Positions 36,299-59,235 of a stretch of 64,000 nt of DNA are shown piece after piece. This stretch comes from Onthophagus taurus (taxonomy: Eukaryota; Arthropoda; Insecta; Coleoptera; Scarabaeidae). The position numbers were made by a program, and so were the translations under genes. Every line of letters begins with the position of its first letter. The stretch's first letter is position 1. Under the pieces are notes generated by a model. It had not been told where the DNA came from, did not search any database, and saw nothing but the letters and a program-made list of their open reading frames with translations. The stretch lies in contig NC_091975.1 in the NCBI RefSeq assembly GCF_036711975.1, positions 4,404,501-4,468,500 of the forward strand, given 5' to 3'.

Positions 36299-37580
36299 AT
36301 TTCATTTTCGAGGAGGTAAAATTACGATTTGTATCAGGAATACATCAAACCGAGGAGGTATATCTCAAAGTATTAGGAGGTATAAAGTTTTGGCGGGAAA
36401 TTTTAAATTAACCTCAATTACCTCCTCGATTTCATGTGCTCCTAATACAAAAATCGACCATTTCATTTTCGAGGAGGTAAAAATTTCGTTTTGTATCAGG
36501 AGTTCATCAAATCGAGGAGGTATTTTTCAAAGTATTAGGAGGTGTGAAATTTTGAATCAAACTCAATTACCTCCTCATACAAAAATCGAGCATTTCATTT
36601 TCGAGGAGGTAAAAATTACGATTTGTATCAGGAGTACATCAAATCGAGGAGGTATTTCTCAAAGTATTAGGAGGTATAAAGTTTTGGCGGGAAATTTTAA
36701 ATTAAATTCAATCACCTCCTCGATTTCATGTGCTCCTAATACAAAAATCGACCATTTCATTTTCGAGGAGGTAAAAAAATTTCGTTTTGTATCAGGAGTT
36801 CATCAAATCGAGGAGGTATTTTTCAAAGTATTAGGAGGTGTGAAATTTTGAATCAACCTCAATTACCTCCTCATACAAAAATCTAGCATTTCATTTTCGA
36901 GGAGGTAAAAATACGATTTGTATCAGGAGTACATCAAACCGAGGAGGTATTTCTCAAAGTATTAGGAGGTATAAAGTTTTGGCGGGAAATTTTAAATTAA
37001 ACTCAATCACCTCCTCGATTTCATGTGCTCCTAATACAAAAATCGACCATTTCATTTTTGAGGAGGTAAAAATTACGATTTGTATCAGGAGTTCATCAAA
37101 TCGAGGAGGTATTTTTCAAAGTATTAGGAGGTGTAAAATTTTGAATCAAACTCAATTACCTCCTCATACAAAAATCGAGCATTTCATTTTCGAGGAGGTA
37201 AAATTACGATTTGTATCAGGAGTACATCAAATCGAGGAGGTATTTCTCAAAGTATTAGGAGGTATAAAGTTTTGGCGGGAAATTTTAAATTAAACTCAAT
37301 CACCTCCTCGATTTCATGTGCTCCTAATACAAAAATCGACCATTTCATTTTTGAGGAGGTAAAAATTACGATTTGTATCAGGAGTACATCAAATCGAGGA
37401 GGTATATCTCAAAGTATTAGGAGGTATAAAGTTTTGGCGGGAAATTTTAAATTAACCTCAATTACCTCCTCGATTTCATGTGCTCCTAATACAAAAATCG
37501 ACCATTTCATTTTCGAGGAGGTAAAATTACGATTTGTATCAGGAGTACATCAAATCGAGGAGGTACTTTTCAAAGTATAA
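36299..37580. repeat. Alternating A/B tandem array between convergent genes
   Basis: Copies of TTTCATTTTCGAGGAGGTAA (or close variants) start at about 36299, 36461, 36593, 36755, 36889, 37050, 37182, 37343 and 37505. The intervals run 162, 132, 162, 134, 161, 132, 161, 162 bp. Two unit types alternate: A (about 162 bp, with GGCGGGAAATTTTAAATTAA) and B (about 132 bp, with TTTTGAATCAA). This makes a higher-order repeat of about 295 bp, ending with two A units in a row. Within A units, the segment from GATTTGTATCAGGAG to GAGGAGGT is matched by a near reverse complement (ACCTCCTC to CTCCTAATAC), so each can fold back. Open frames of 102-153 codons run through it but only translate the repeat. Confidence 0.9.
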
Positions 37581-38218
37581 AAAATTAGGTAGTAAACAGT
37601 AATTAAAATAAACACAATTTATTTTTAGTTAACATTTTTTGTTTTTTTTTTTATTTAAGGAAGAACAACATATATAATTTCTGTACACAGCGGCCACGCA
37701 TTTCTCATTTCCGAATCCATATTTCGTGGTATAATAATATATTTACAAAACAACATGTATTCATACTTTTTTGTATCTCTTTGGCGAAAATATATACATA
37801 AAGATAATAATCGTACAATTAATTATAATTATTAAAAACGAACGAAAAAAAATATACCAATCTTTTAAAAAAATCAAAATAATTTAAACGTGGATCCTCA
37901 GGGGCTGATTCTTAATCAATAAATAAATACACATCAAGGTACAAACGTTACAAAACCACATTATACAAAAAAAAGGCGATTTAACACTTTCCAAGTGCAA
38001 AATTGACATCATATCCTCATCGACATCAGTGGCGTGTGAATTAAGTACACATAGTGCTCTAAAATATCATCATTTAGGTATCAAAGTGTGATTGATTGTT
38101 ATCTTATTATCATCATATTTTAAAAAAATCTTATTCGATTTCTTTTGGGGTACACTTAGATTAGAAATAAAAAGTTATTGCACAATCAATTTCTTATTTT
38201 ATCTTTCTCAATTTTTTC
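37581..38218 (-). other. CenG1A: CenG1A 3' untranslated region
   Basis: AT-rich sequence downstream of the CenG1A stop. TTTATT on the + strand at about 37619 and 37656 gives AATAAA on the - strand, which are plausible poly(A) signals close to the edge of the tandem array. Confidence 0.5.
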
Positions 38219-48237
<10,019 letters not shown>

Positions 48238-48440
48238 TTTTTTTTTATAAACGTTTTAAAATGCACCACAAAAAGAATAATCACAACTTGTACCGCAACA
48301 TATCGTATTTTTAAAAAACATTCACTCCTGTCAATGTTGCGCACTCATCGAAACGCGGTCGACGATAAAGTTAAAGCTACCGCGCGACTTGAACTTCATC
48401 GTCAAGTCGAAATAAAAGTTCCCCACCTCTCTTTTGAGAG
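48238..48440 (-). promoter_or_regulatory. CenG1A: Candidate promoter and 5' UTR of the proximal CenG1A isoform
   Basis: Directly upstream of the proximal first exon. 48340-48420 is GC-richer with several CG dinucleotides. No TATA box or start site could be identified; the call rests on position. Confidence 0.35.
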
Positions 48441-49095
48441 TTTCCGATATGTGTAGAAACGACTACAACGAGCAGTTTGCGCTTGCGTGTTTAGTGATTT
48501 CGGGACTAAAACCACACCGTGAGAAATCAACCAAACGTAATCGAAAAAAAAAAACAACCAACAACCCCTACCTCTCGTTAAGGGTTAATAATAATAATAA
48601 CAAAACTAGAAAAGGGTTGGACATTTTTCTATCCAACGAAAGTTTTGACCGAAACTTTTTTTCTACGCAAACAGACAGGTGGTATTTTGTAGTTGTTACA
48701 AAAATGAATTAATGGTAACCCTTTGAACAAAAATTTATTGCGAATTATTTTATCGATGAATAAAAAAGGGGTTTTTTATTTAACGTATAATATAATTTCC
48801 AGAAAAATGATAATGATGAAATTGTTAAAGATTAGATAATAATAATTTAAAAGTTTTATGAAAACATTTTTCCCAAATAATTTATAATATGGAAACACGA
48901 AGAAACATTATTTGTTAATTTAAGCAGTTTGAGAATGTACCAAGTGATAAATGACATATTTCTTTCAATGATTGGAAAATAAACGAAATGGGATGTCTTA
49001 AAAGCTTTCTCTACGATTAATTTTAATTACTCAGTGAGTTGATAAATTATTAACAAGTTATAGCTTTCCTAGATTGATACATAAATAAATTAACA
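48441..49095. other. CenG1A long-isoform intron, no element recognised
   Basis: AT-rich; nothing supported. Confidence 0.4.
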
Positions 49096-49145
49096 CTAGA
49101 CGTAGAACTAGAAAGTTTCGGGCTTAACCGTGCGTCTTCAGACAA
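49096..49145. repeat. Palindromic-repeat copy (partial)
   Basis: AACACTAGACGTAGAACTAG AAAGTTTCGGGCTTAACCGT GCGTCTTCAGAC. Only one arm and the loop remain. Confidence 0.7.
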
Positions 49146-49400
49146 ATTGTAAAAATAGTTGTGCCAAAATTGAAATAGTCCACTTTTTTCTCCAACATTA
49201 TCATCAACCTTGTAGTTAACTTGCGCAACTTTCAACTCGATAAATTCTGTTTTTCTGATGTTTTAGCGCTTTCAGGTACTCATTACATTTTTTATCGAAG
49301 GCATAAACCCGACACTGAAAATATTTTTGTTATGTATTGTTTTGACAAAACACAATGAATGTACACAATCAACAAGTTGTTGTTGTTATTGATGGATTAT

Positions 49401-50793
49401 GTACAGGGTGCTTCAAATTCGATGTCCGAATAGGCTAACTCGGAAACTATAAGAGTTAGAAAAAAAGTAGCTTACATGTCATGATCTCGTTTTTCGAGAA
49501 ACTGCTAATGCCGAAAACCTCATAGCGCTATCGTCTTTTGTTTTTCCGCTAGAGGCTACAATTGAAAATATCGTAAAACCAGCAAGCGCAATTATCTTGG
49601 TTATTATTATAGCTGGAGTATTATAACTACAACATTATATGGACACTTTTTTACAGAGAATTTGATGACTTAGTCAAAAAAATTTTTTCGGTTTTAGATT
49701 TTGAGATATTATCACAATGTTCGTTTTTTTAAATAGAACCAACCACTAATTATTCGCTTATTAAATTCGTTATTTTTTTCTGATTACAAAAATATAGGGT
49801 TTGACAGGTCTATTTCTTATTGTTTTAGAATAAAGCTAAAAATTAACTTTTCTTTTAGTGTCTTCCAAGAAATTAAATTTACAGTTTCCTGTAAATTACG
49901 GTACTATAATTAAAAATTAAAAAAACATATTTCTGATATTTGAAACAAATATATTTGTTGAACTATTTAATTTATATATGTAATTATACAAAAGTTGGAA
50001 TAGATTGCATTATTTCACATTTTTTATTAATATTTAATATTATTCTTAAATGACTTAATAAATTATTGATAGATGGCGCCATATGTTTTTTTTTTTAATT
50101 CAAATAAACATAGCAACATTTGTTTGCATTCAAAAATTTTCTGAAGTGTCACTTTAAAAACCTGTTTTTTAAGATGGATTACGAAAATTACGAAAAGTTT
50201 AACATGTTAGAATGTTACATATTAGAAAATAAAGTAAATTTTATATAAATTTTTAGTAGAATAATTTTTAGTTATAGTACCGTAATTTACAGGAAACTGT
50301 AAATTTAATTTCGTCGATGTCACTAGATGGAAATTTATAAAAAAAAGTTTATTTTTAGCTTTATTCTAAAACAATAAGAAATAGACCTTTCGAACCCTAT
50401 ATTTTTGTAATTAGAAAAAAATAAAGAATTTAATAAGCAAATAATCAGCGGTTGTTTCCATTTAAAAAAATGAAAATTGTAATGATATCTCAAAATCTAA
50501 AACCGAAAAAATTTTTTTATCTACATCATCAAATTCTCTGTAAAAAAGTGTCCATATAATGTCTTAGTTATAATACTCCAGCTATAAGAATAACCAAGAT
50601 AATTGCGTTTGCTGGTTTTACGATATTTTCAATTTTAGCCTCTAGCGGAAAAACAAAAGACGATAGCGCTATGAGGTTTTCGGCATTAGCAGTTTCTCGA
50701 AAAACGAGGTCATAACATGTAAGCTACTTTTTTTCTAACACTTATAGTTTCCGACTTAGCCTATTCGGACATCGAATTTGAACCACCCTGTAC
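49401..50793. mobile_element. 1393-bp foldback element with about 520-bp inverted arms
   Basis: The ends are GTACAGGGTG and CACCCTGTAC. The flanking 5 bp, ATTAT, is present at 49396-49400 and 50794-50798 as a target-site duplication. The two arms (about 49401-49915 and 50275-50793) are inverted copies with scattered mismatches and small indels; the loop is about 360 bp. No transposase-like open frame. It is a long-inverted-repeat, non-autonomous element of unassigned superfamily. Confidence 0.9.
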
Positions 50794-50798
50794 ATTAT

Positions 50799-52799
50799 AA
50801 GTAAAATTTAAAAGATAATTCACATGATGATTTTTCTTAAGTTATTTTATGTTAAAAGTGAACGTTTATAACTTTCCATGATCACGGTGAAAGTCGTCTT
50901 GAGAACAACTCAAAAATCACTTATTTGCGATCCTATCGTTTTCTAAACCGACCAAACCAATAGAAAGTTGTATAAACGACCAAATAGGGATAATGAGGAC
51001 TATTTATCAAACCCTTTCGCGAATAATAACTAAAAATAAATTATTCTAAATGATTTAAAATTTTGAACAGCAATAATAATGCAAAGTGGTGTGGATACAA
51101 ACCATAACTCATTTCATCTTAAAAAATAGGGTAGAGGTTGAAATATAAAACCCTTTGAGTCCTTTGACTGATTATATTCAATTCGAAAACGATCTTTCTT
51201 ATTTTTTTCTTTCATTCGGATCAACGGAAAGTATAATGTATCGTTTACACGCGTTATATAACGTTTTACGAGGGTCGTAACGTGTAATAAATTCCCATAC
51301 CCTTGTAATCGAACCAAAAAACCCAATCATATTTTTTTGGCAGGTAGATTTTTTTAATTTGATAATACAGAGCGTAACAAATTAATGATTTTTGATCGAT
51401 ACGGTTTTCAAACGAAAATGAAAAATCGTTATAAGTCGTAATAAAATGATCTAAATCCAGGTCATCAATTTAAAAGTCACGGACGATTATTACCCAAATT
51501 AGTAACAATCATGATTATTACCTTTCCGTATGTTACGACTCGACTGTCGGCTGCCCCCTTTTTTCGTGTTGATCGTATGTATATGCAAAACGGCACGTGT
51601 GGCTATGTCGTAATCATGATTATAACCAAGAGACCCTTATTGTCCGGTCAAAAGCAACATCTGCGAAGGGCACGTTACTTTTGTACTTAAATTCGATCGC
51701 AATTAAGATATAATTAAGGTGTTAAGGGCGGTGATGACGGTTAATATGCTAAAAAAATTAAACTAGATTTATCTATTTATTTATTTCTCTTAAACTGATT
51801 TGATTAAACAAGTGTTATCGTAAAAATTTACCATTTTAATGACTTTATTTACGACTTAATGATCAAAAAACCAGGAAGTTCGAAAACTAATTGGGTTCAG
51901 TGAAATAATAAGTAAATTACCATGTAACAGCTGTTTTATTATTACTCTTTCAAGTCAAATTCTTAATTCTTACATGAGCAGCTGCTTTTTACTTCAAAAA
52001 TCGGTTAAGTAAACCACCACACACACGAAATGATTTCGATTCTTCCTGTTTGTAGGAAACACGCAAACTGATTTGATTTACATATTATGTGACAGCTGCA
52101 TTTAAAAGCAACTTATAAATTTTTAACTCAGACACAAAAAAATATAAATTTAATCAAATAAAAATAAAAAAAAGTAAAATGGGGAGGTATAGAAATAACC
52201 CTGTTCATTCAAAAACGATTTTTCGGTTTCCCGCTGCGTCGATGACACTGCTATAAGTAATTTTTAACCAAAAAGTTGTATTATAGGGGTTGATATTTAT
52301 CGATATAAGTACTAGGGGGTTTTTTTTTGATAAAGTCACGTTATTTTTTGCGTTATAACGCAAAAACTGTATTACTACAAACTTTAAATTACAGTTTACC
52401 ACTTAATACACCATTTACATGCCGTTGTGTGTCGAGTAACTGTCTCGAGACCGTCGTTATGCATTCGAAAATAAAAAAAATATTATAAACTAGACCCAAT
52501 TAGCGGTGTTAGTAGGACGACAACCGAAGAAGAAAAGGATTTTATTTTATTAGAACGGATTTAGATGTGTAAGCAAAGGATAATCCCTCATTATTATGAA
52601 GGGAGTTGAGGACAACAACGTGTGACAGAAGTGACTCGAACCCTCTCGATTATTTCCTGTTTGCTGTCTACTTTTTCGTTCATTCACGTTTCATTTTTTG
52701 TGAAGGGGAACAAATTTTTTATGATGGAACTGTCAATTCTAATTTCCGTGTGAATTTACTTTTAAATTAACACAAAAAAAAGAACTGTAGAAGTAGCGT
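50799..52799. other. CenG1A long-isoform intron, no element recognised
   Basis: AT-rich; nothing supported. The minus frame at 51114-51326 has no recognisable motif. Confidence 0.4.
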
Positions 52800-53400
52800 T
52801 ATAAATAGAACTAACACTAGAAGTGATACTCGACCTAGAACTAAAGATAGAGAACTTCTAAATCTAGTGTTAAGATAATACAATAAAGATATACAACAAC
52901 CTAATGTTGAACAATAACTAAAACTAACACCAGCACTAGAATTAACACTAGACCTAGAAGTAGAAACATTCGGGCTTAGCCGTCTTGAGAGACGTCCGGC
53001 TAATCCCGAAAGTTTCTAGTTCCAGGGATAGTTCTAGTTTTAGTTGTAATTCAGTGTTAGACTGTTGTATATTCTAATTAAACTAAAACTAGACCAAACA
53101 CTAGACCTAGAACTAGAAAGGCTAGGAAAGACGCATGGCTAAACCCGACACTTTGTACTTCTAGGTCTAATGTTAGTTCTAGTGACAGTGCGAGTGTAAA
53201 ACTACAACTAACACTATACCTAGAACTAGAATCATTAGGGTTTAGCCGTCTTTAGAGACGTGCGGGTAAACCCAAATGATGCTAGTTCTAGGTATAGTGT
53301 TAGTTCTACATAATAACAGTGCTAGCGTAAAACTAGAACTAACACTAGTCCTAGAATCATTCGGGTTTAGTCGTCTTAAGAGACATCCATCTATACCATC
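52800..53400. repeat. Palindromic-repeat cluster 3
   Basis: About four units. The clearest are around 52935-53025 (TTCGGGCTTAGCCG, loop TCTTGAGAGACGTC, CGGCTAATCCCGAA) and 53195-53310 (TTAGGGTTTAGCCG, loop TCTTTAGAGACGTG, CGGGTAAACCCAAA). One copy at about 53105-53160 has lost its left arm. A truncated one ends at about 53395. Confidence 0.88.
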
Positions 53401-55393
53401 TTGGCAACTACATCAACATACTTCCTAATATTTAATAAAATTATCCTTGACATCACTAAACATTGTCCCTGATTTCTGAACAATAAATTTTTAATTCATT
53501 TTTCTGTGTATATGATTAATAAAACTTTGAGAATAAATAATGTAGGTTTTATTACGGTATCCCTTTCATAATTTAGATTTGAAAGGTCTCAACCCTTTCG
53601 TGCGTGTCAAGTGGATCGACGGGGTTACGTCTATGAAAAGAAACTTCATTTTTTTTTCTGTAGCTTGCCGATCTACTAGTATTGCTAAATTACTAAAGTT
53701 AGGTCGTTGCACGGTGCAGTGGTTCGCGTCTCAGCCCTTTAATTAAACGTCGTTCGTTGGCTCGTCAGGGTGAATAGGTCCCTTACAATTTTTGCAAACT
53801 CCCTCGCGCCGCTGGAGGCTGTTTCAATGGACTTTTCCCCCTTCAAAAAAAAAAACACATATGGTCTCCAACGTTCATTAGTCTTTGTTTTAATTCCATC
53901 TATTTTTTTTATTAACCAAAACCAGATGGACAATTTTTAATTTTTAAAAAAATATGAGATAACAAAAAGGTAATAAGAAGGGGTTGTTTCTTCCCCTTCC
54001 GATTCAATTCTTTCGGCTTCTCTTCCGTGTTTTCCGTTGAGACTTCATCTCCGTAGAGACGTGGATGGTGAGGCAGGAAGAGAGGAAGAGTGAAAGGGCC
54101 CATCAAAATTGGGTCTGACTCACCCCGCGAAAAGGCGACTGACGTACCCCCTCGAAATTTATCCCGACCCAACTCCAACCACCAAAAAGAAGTACAAACG
54201 GCGGAGGTATTGCATAAGTTATGTGCGTACACACGAGCACACCTTGTGAGAACCGCCCCGGTATTAAGGAGGCCCAGTTTATTTCGGAATCCCATAATCC
54301 ACAATACCTCAAACTCAATTGAATAGGTTCGTTCAAGTGGAAGAAGAATTTATTGGCAAAAACCTTTCTCAAATACCTTTGATGGATATTGACAGATTTA
54401 GGGTATTTGGATAATATTTTTATACATTCAAGAAAAATAATTTGATGAAAATCAAAACTCCCCAAACGTTGTTTTAGGGGTGGTATTGAATGACTAATTT
54501 TTATTTCTAATATAACTCCGATCTGTCAGTTTCAAGTCCTCGTCTCTGATCGATTGATTTTTCTCTCAACATAATCAAGATTGATGACTCATAAACCTCT
54601 CCATATGTGGGGGTTACATACGGAGAGAGAATTTCCCCTTGTCACTCTCAATCATCCCCTCAATATAAGTCTTAATCCCCACGAAACGCGGAAATAAATA
54701 AAATAAACCGAAATAAATAGATTGATTTCAATTCGAACATCTCCGGAGAGTCGTAAAAGTCAAGATTATCGACTCGTGTAAGTCCTTATTTTTACGACTT
54801 AACGAAAACGTACACGAAACGATCGTAAACCTGTCGACGAACAAATTTCCTCGCACAAGGACATCTGTTAACGTTTTTCAAGGGATTCTCTGCAATTAGA
54901 TTTGGTTCGCCTGCTTATAAATCACCTGAACAATAGTGACCGACCTACGATGTGGCCGCATCTTGACAATGGTCACCGAAACCCATAAATATCAGACGAT
55001 TATTGTTACTGGACGTTTTAAAATACGGGGACAACCATGTTATATGGCTATTAACGAAATATAATCGGGAATTTTATTAAAATAAATTTTATTAAGATTT
55101 TTAAAAAAATATTGTAGTGGTTTAACGACATCTATTAAAAGACTTTAGAAACTTTGAGAACTAGAAAGAAGATACAAATTGAAATAAACCGCGCCATCTG
55201 GTAACCGGTCGATGTAGTAATTAGAAGTCGGTAAAACAGGGACATTTAAGATTTTCTCGTTAATGATTAAGACGTAAATGTTAAATTACGAAAACAAATT
55301 AATTAAATATATATAAATATAAATTTTATATATTATATATATAAATATAAATTTTATATATTATATATATAAATTTATTTTGAATGTTTGTGA
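53401..55393. other. CenG1A long-isoform intron, no gene recognised
   Basis: 53980-54300 is GC-richer with overlapping frames of 78-130 codons on both strands, none with a recognisable domain. At 55305-55380 an AT-only tandem repeat of about 37 bp (AAATTTTATATATTATATAT) occurs twice. Confidence 0.4.
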
Positions 55394-55530
55394 TTCTAGG
55401 TGTAGTGTTAGTTCCAGTTTTAGTTATTATTCAGCGTTAAATTGTTGTATATATATTCTTATTAAACTAGAACTAACACTAGAACTAGAAAATTTCGGCT
55501 TTAGCCGTGCGTCTTCAGACGTATTAAGTT
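55394..55530. repeat. Palindromic-repeat copy (partial)
   Basis: ATTCTAGGTGTAGTGTTAGT on the left, then an A/T spacer, then AACTAACACTAGAACTAGAA AATTTCGGCTTTAGCCGTGC and GTCTTCAGACG. The closing arm is missing, as in the 49.1-kb copy. Confidence 0.7.
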
Positions 55531-56068
55531 CTAACTTCTAACTAGAGCCATCTATTCGTCAGAAAATAGCGTACTAAACGTCAATTTGTCAAGTCGGTAA
55601 AGTAGGATTACTTTAACTAAATTAATTATAACTATATAGAGATGGCGCTCCTATACATAAATTTTAAAACAACTTAATAACACATTGGGAAATCAGAATA
55701 GTTTAAAATATTCGAATTCATAAATATTATTAATCAATAAATTTAAAATGGAATAAACCCAACTTACTATACACATAGAAATTTTTACTATTTTGGTTTT
55801 AAACGAGACAAAATCGATATGTTTGGCGTCAGTTTTATATGGAATTCCGACGGTGGGGAGCCGGAATTAGGGTCGCAGACGTCGTAAAGCAGTAAATAAC
55901 GACGAATTTGCCCGGAATTCTTGGCATAGTTTTGACCGATACGACACGGTAAAAAACACGCGTTAAAACAACTTAAAAAAGAAAACTAATAAAAACGATA
56001 TCGCGTGAAACTTTCTGGAAATACTGTATTGCGGGTATTCCGTCCTTTATTATTATTTTCGTTAACCG

Positions 56069-56780
56069 TAAGGCCCGTTTCACACGAGCGTGCTGTTAAC
56101 TGACTACTGGAGAGTATAAATTTGCTTTCACACGATATGACAACGGAGACAACACTTAGCGACTTTATTGTTGACCAACTTAAAGTAAAAAGTCGCCATG
56201 AGATTTTCACTCCGTGTACCATCGACTAGATGATTACTGTAGTCTTAAATTTCAACATGGACCCTACTGACATCGCATGTACGTGTGTGCGTCGATATGA
56301 AATTCTTCAATTACTTTGGAATGAGTTATACGAGACTATATGCGCTTAGTAGTGCCAGTACCGGAAAGATTGTCTGAAACGCTCAGGTAGGAATACACCA
56401 TCATAACATGATAGAAATCCTGCAAACGGTAATGCATCTTGAATTAACGAACTAGCAAAAGAGATGCATGGTCGAGGTTGGTACACTAGCTGCTCTGAGT
56501 CCTAATGCAAAGTTAGTAAAGTATTGCCTCAACGACGCAGACGGAATAGATGTTGCGTATTTGGATAAGCGAGCGCGCCTTATTTCGTTCATAATTTCTG
56601 TATTAGCCATAAAATTCTGGTCTTCATTGAATTTCTTAAATGCTGGAAATAGAAGAAAAACTTTTTAGCAAAAACTCCAATGAAGGCCTTACCGCATAAA
56701 AGCGTATTTTATAGTTTATGTACTAATATGACTTCGATTACTGGTTTATCCGGCAAACAACTCGTGTGAAACGGGCCTTA
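56069..56780. mobile_element. 712-bp element with perfect 20-bp terminal inverted repeats
   Basis: TAAGGCCCGTTTCACACGAG at 56069-56088 is the exact reverse complement of 56761-56780. The outer three bases (TAA / TTA) are the kind of target used by PIF/Harbinger elements, so the real terminal repeat may be 17 bp (GGCCCGTTTCACACGAG) with a TWA target. Inside, the frame from about 56254 reads MDPTDIACTCVRRYEILQLL WNELYETICA and then stops, which could be the remains of a transposase-type ORF. No intact coding sequence. Confidence 0.75.
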
Positions 56781-59230
56781 GTGCACAATATGGTTCTCTC
56801 ATAGCTTTCCGGGCATACTAACAGATGGCGTACGGCGTCATAACGGTGATTGTTTATTATTTAACTCCTGGAATTTAATTTTTTTAATAAACGTTATTTA
56901 TAATGGATCAATATTGTCTTAAATGAAAATAGATTCAATCAAATTTTTTTGAATGATTTTTTTAAACGTATATAAATAATAAATAATTTAGTTTCTTTTG
57001 CGTTGTTCATCGACAATTAGATATACCAGGAATCACGCTCAACGAAGCGTTTACAACAAAATTGCGCAACAGATGACGCGTTAGTTGCATTACCGTATCC
57101 ATACAGAACAGAATTACCTCTTCCACTAAACCGATTTCTGTTATTTGATTATGCGAAAAACACCTTCTCATTGAGAAGGCTTCGTTTTCCTTCCAAACGC
57201 AAAAATCCAACAACAACCAACCCACCGTCAACCTTTAACGTTAATCCAACAATAACAAGATTAAATTAAAAATTAAAATTAATCTAGAATTTAAAAAAAT
57301 AGCGTTGTCACGACCTTGATTCATTTATCTAATAAAAACAACTTTACAAAAATTACTTTTCTTCGCCATTTTTTTGTTAATTTCGTTTTTCTTTTGATGT
57401 CGTAAAATGATCTTTTACCATCTGACCCACTTCTTCTTGGGTCCGATGTCATTTCATCTTTCGTGAAAGAAATCCGAGAGCATAACGCTCGGATATCAAA
57501 TACACAAACGTGACTGGGTACAATAAAATGCACTCGAAACGAAGTTGTTTTTACTTTTTGCCAATTTAACTCAACGACCAGACACGAAGTATGCGGCACG
57601 TGCTGTCTTCAACATCACACAGTTGTTACGTTTTATTTATTATTACTTTTTTGATTTGATTTATTCAATCTTTAACACAACTTAAAACAAAGTATAGCAA
57701 AAACTAAAAGAAGAAATCTAATTAAATCTGAAAGGGAAGCAAATGGCAGAAAAGGAAACATTCATGAATTACTACCATATCGAATCAAATCAGCTTAACA
57801 CTTGCTGTAATATTGGCTAAATTTAAGACATGACTTCATCTGATTATGGTGGAATGGCACTATTTCGACTGAGAAAGCTTGCGGCCGAGGTTCTGTAATT
57901 ACTACCATTTTGAATCTGAAATCTTCAAAGATGGTGGGTTTCCACCTACTAATTGCGGAGATATGGAAAGTGGGAACAACTATCATGGAATATCATTGCT
58001 ATGCACTGGATACAAGATATTGACCATGTATCAACTGTTTACAGTTAAGTGCTAAATACAAATTATACAACAAAATAACATGTACACATTTACATTTGAA
58101 ACTTTCTTTTTTTTTAGTTGAATTAAATACAGTTTGTGTTTCGACCGACCTTCGAATCTTGTAATCCGATTCCGTTCGTTAAAGATGAGGCGTGAGGTCG
58201 GGGACTTATTTAATTACATCAATTGCTCAGCGTCAAATGGCAACTACACCCACATTTTTTAAAATAAAAATTTTAAACAAAAACAACACAATACACATTC
58301 AAAACGGTAGCTGTTCCTCAATTTTTTCACATTCCATTAACTGGATAAAGACTTTAATGTCTAAAATAGAAAGTTGTTAACCGGTTATAAAGTATTTCCT
58401 TTTTAGTTTCCGGCCAAAAATCAATACGCCACCGGAATAACTCCAATTAGAGTCCAGTTTCCTAGGGACATCAGGTGGAGATTGTGGAGATTGCGGAGAT
58501 TTCAAGGTTTAATGGAAAACCAACCCTGCTTGAAATCGATTCATGGTAGAAAGAGATGGAAATCGGGGAGTATTTGAGAAGGACCTCTCCTTTCTCGACG
58601 TTTTCCTCGTTAACACCATTAAGGTCAAAATTCTCTTGTAACGAGACAATAACTAAGTGGTTAACGATCTTTATTCGAAGACCTATGAACTCTCTCTGGC
58701 GCCAGTTAACTAGGTCAAACAGTATCTATACTTTTTATTTTCCAATTTGTAAATTATCTTTTTTTTAGAAATTAATTTTTTAATTTCTCCCTAATTGAAT
58801 AACATCAAAACCCCACCCACCCACCCACGAAAACACGTGTTTAGCGAACAATTAACATCTCGCCACGCCAATTAGCGGATGGAGGACTATAAATAGACAC
58901 AATGACGGAACGAGATAGGGGAGAGGAAGTGCGGAAGTTCCACTTCCGGCGGGCGGCGATGACAAGGCATTCATTCACAGAACTGAATCTTAAACGAAAC
59001 CGAAACAAGATAAAATAATTTTTATTTATGACAAACTTAAAACGCAATTAATTTGTTTCATCTAAATCAACGCCTTAAGCTTAGGAAAGTTTTCTCCTCT
59101 TTAAAACACGTTTCCGCATGAATATTCATGGGAATTCCATACACTTTCAACTTTCAGCGCGCGATGAAGAAGATCTTAAACATCTTAATGTCTCATTTTG
59201 GACCTCGAAACAACTTGATTTAGTGCTTTT
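56781..59230. other. CenG1A long-isoform intron, no gene recognised
   Basis: Small open frames at 57007-57231, 57321-57599 and 57795-57986 (minus) and 58192-58768 (plus) match nothing known. A CCCACC run is at about 58814-58828. A TATA-like CTATAAATAG is at 58887-58896, with no gene downstream. Confidence 0.4.
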
Positions 59231-59235
59231 GATAA

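Noticed and set aside
36390..37580. Open frames of 153, 104 and 102 codons
   Set aside because: They translate the A/B tandem repeat, so the same peptide phrases recur; openness comes from the repeat, not from coding.
52620..52690. GGTTCGAGTC on the minus strand, like a tRNA B box
   Set aside because: No A box at the right distance and no cloverleaf could be drawn.
53700..53790. GTGCAGTGGTTCGCGTCTC, like a tRNA-derived SINE head
   Set aside because: No B box, no poly(A) and no second copy in the window.
53912..54465. Minus-strand frames of 130 and 120 codons
   Set aside because: They overlap in different frames, match no family I recognise and have no supporting splice pattern.
58887..58896. 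TATA-box-like CTATAAATAG as a promoter
   Set aside because: No gene or plausible transcript follows on the same strand; similar A/T words are expected often in this base composition.
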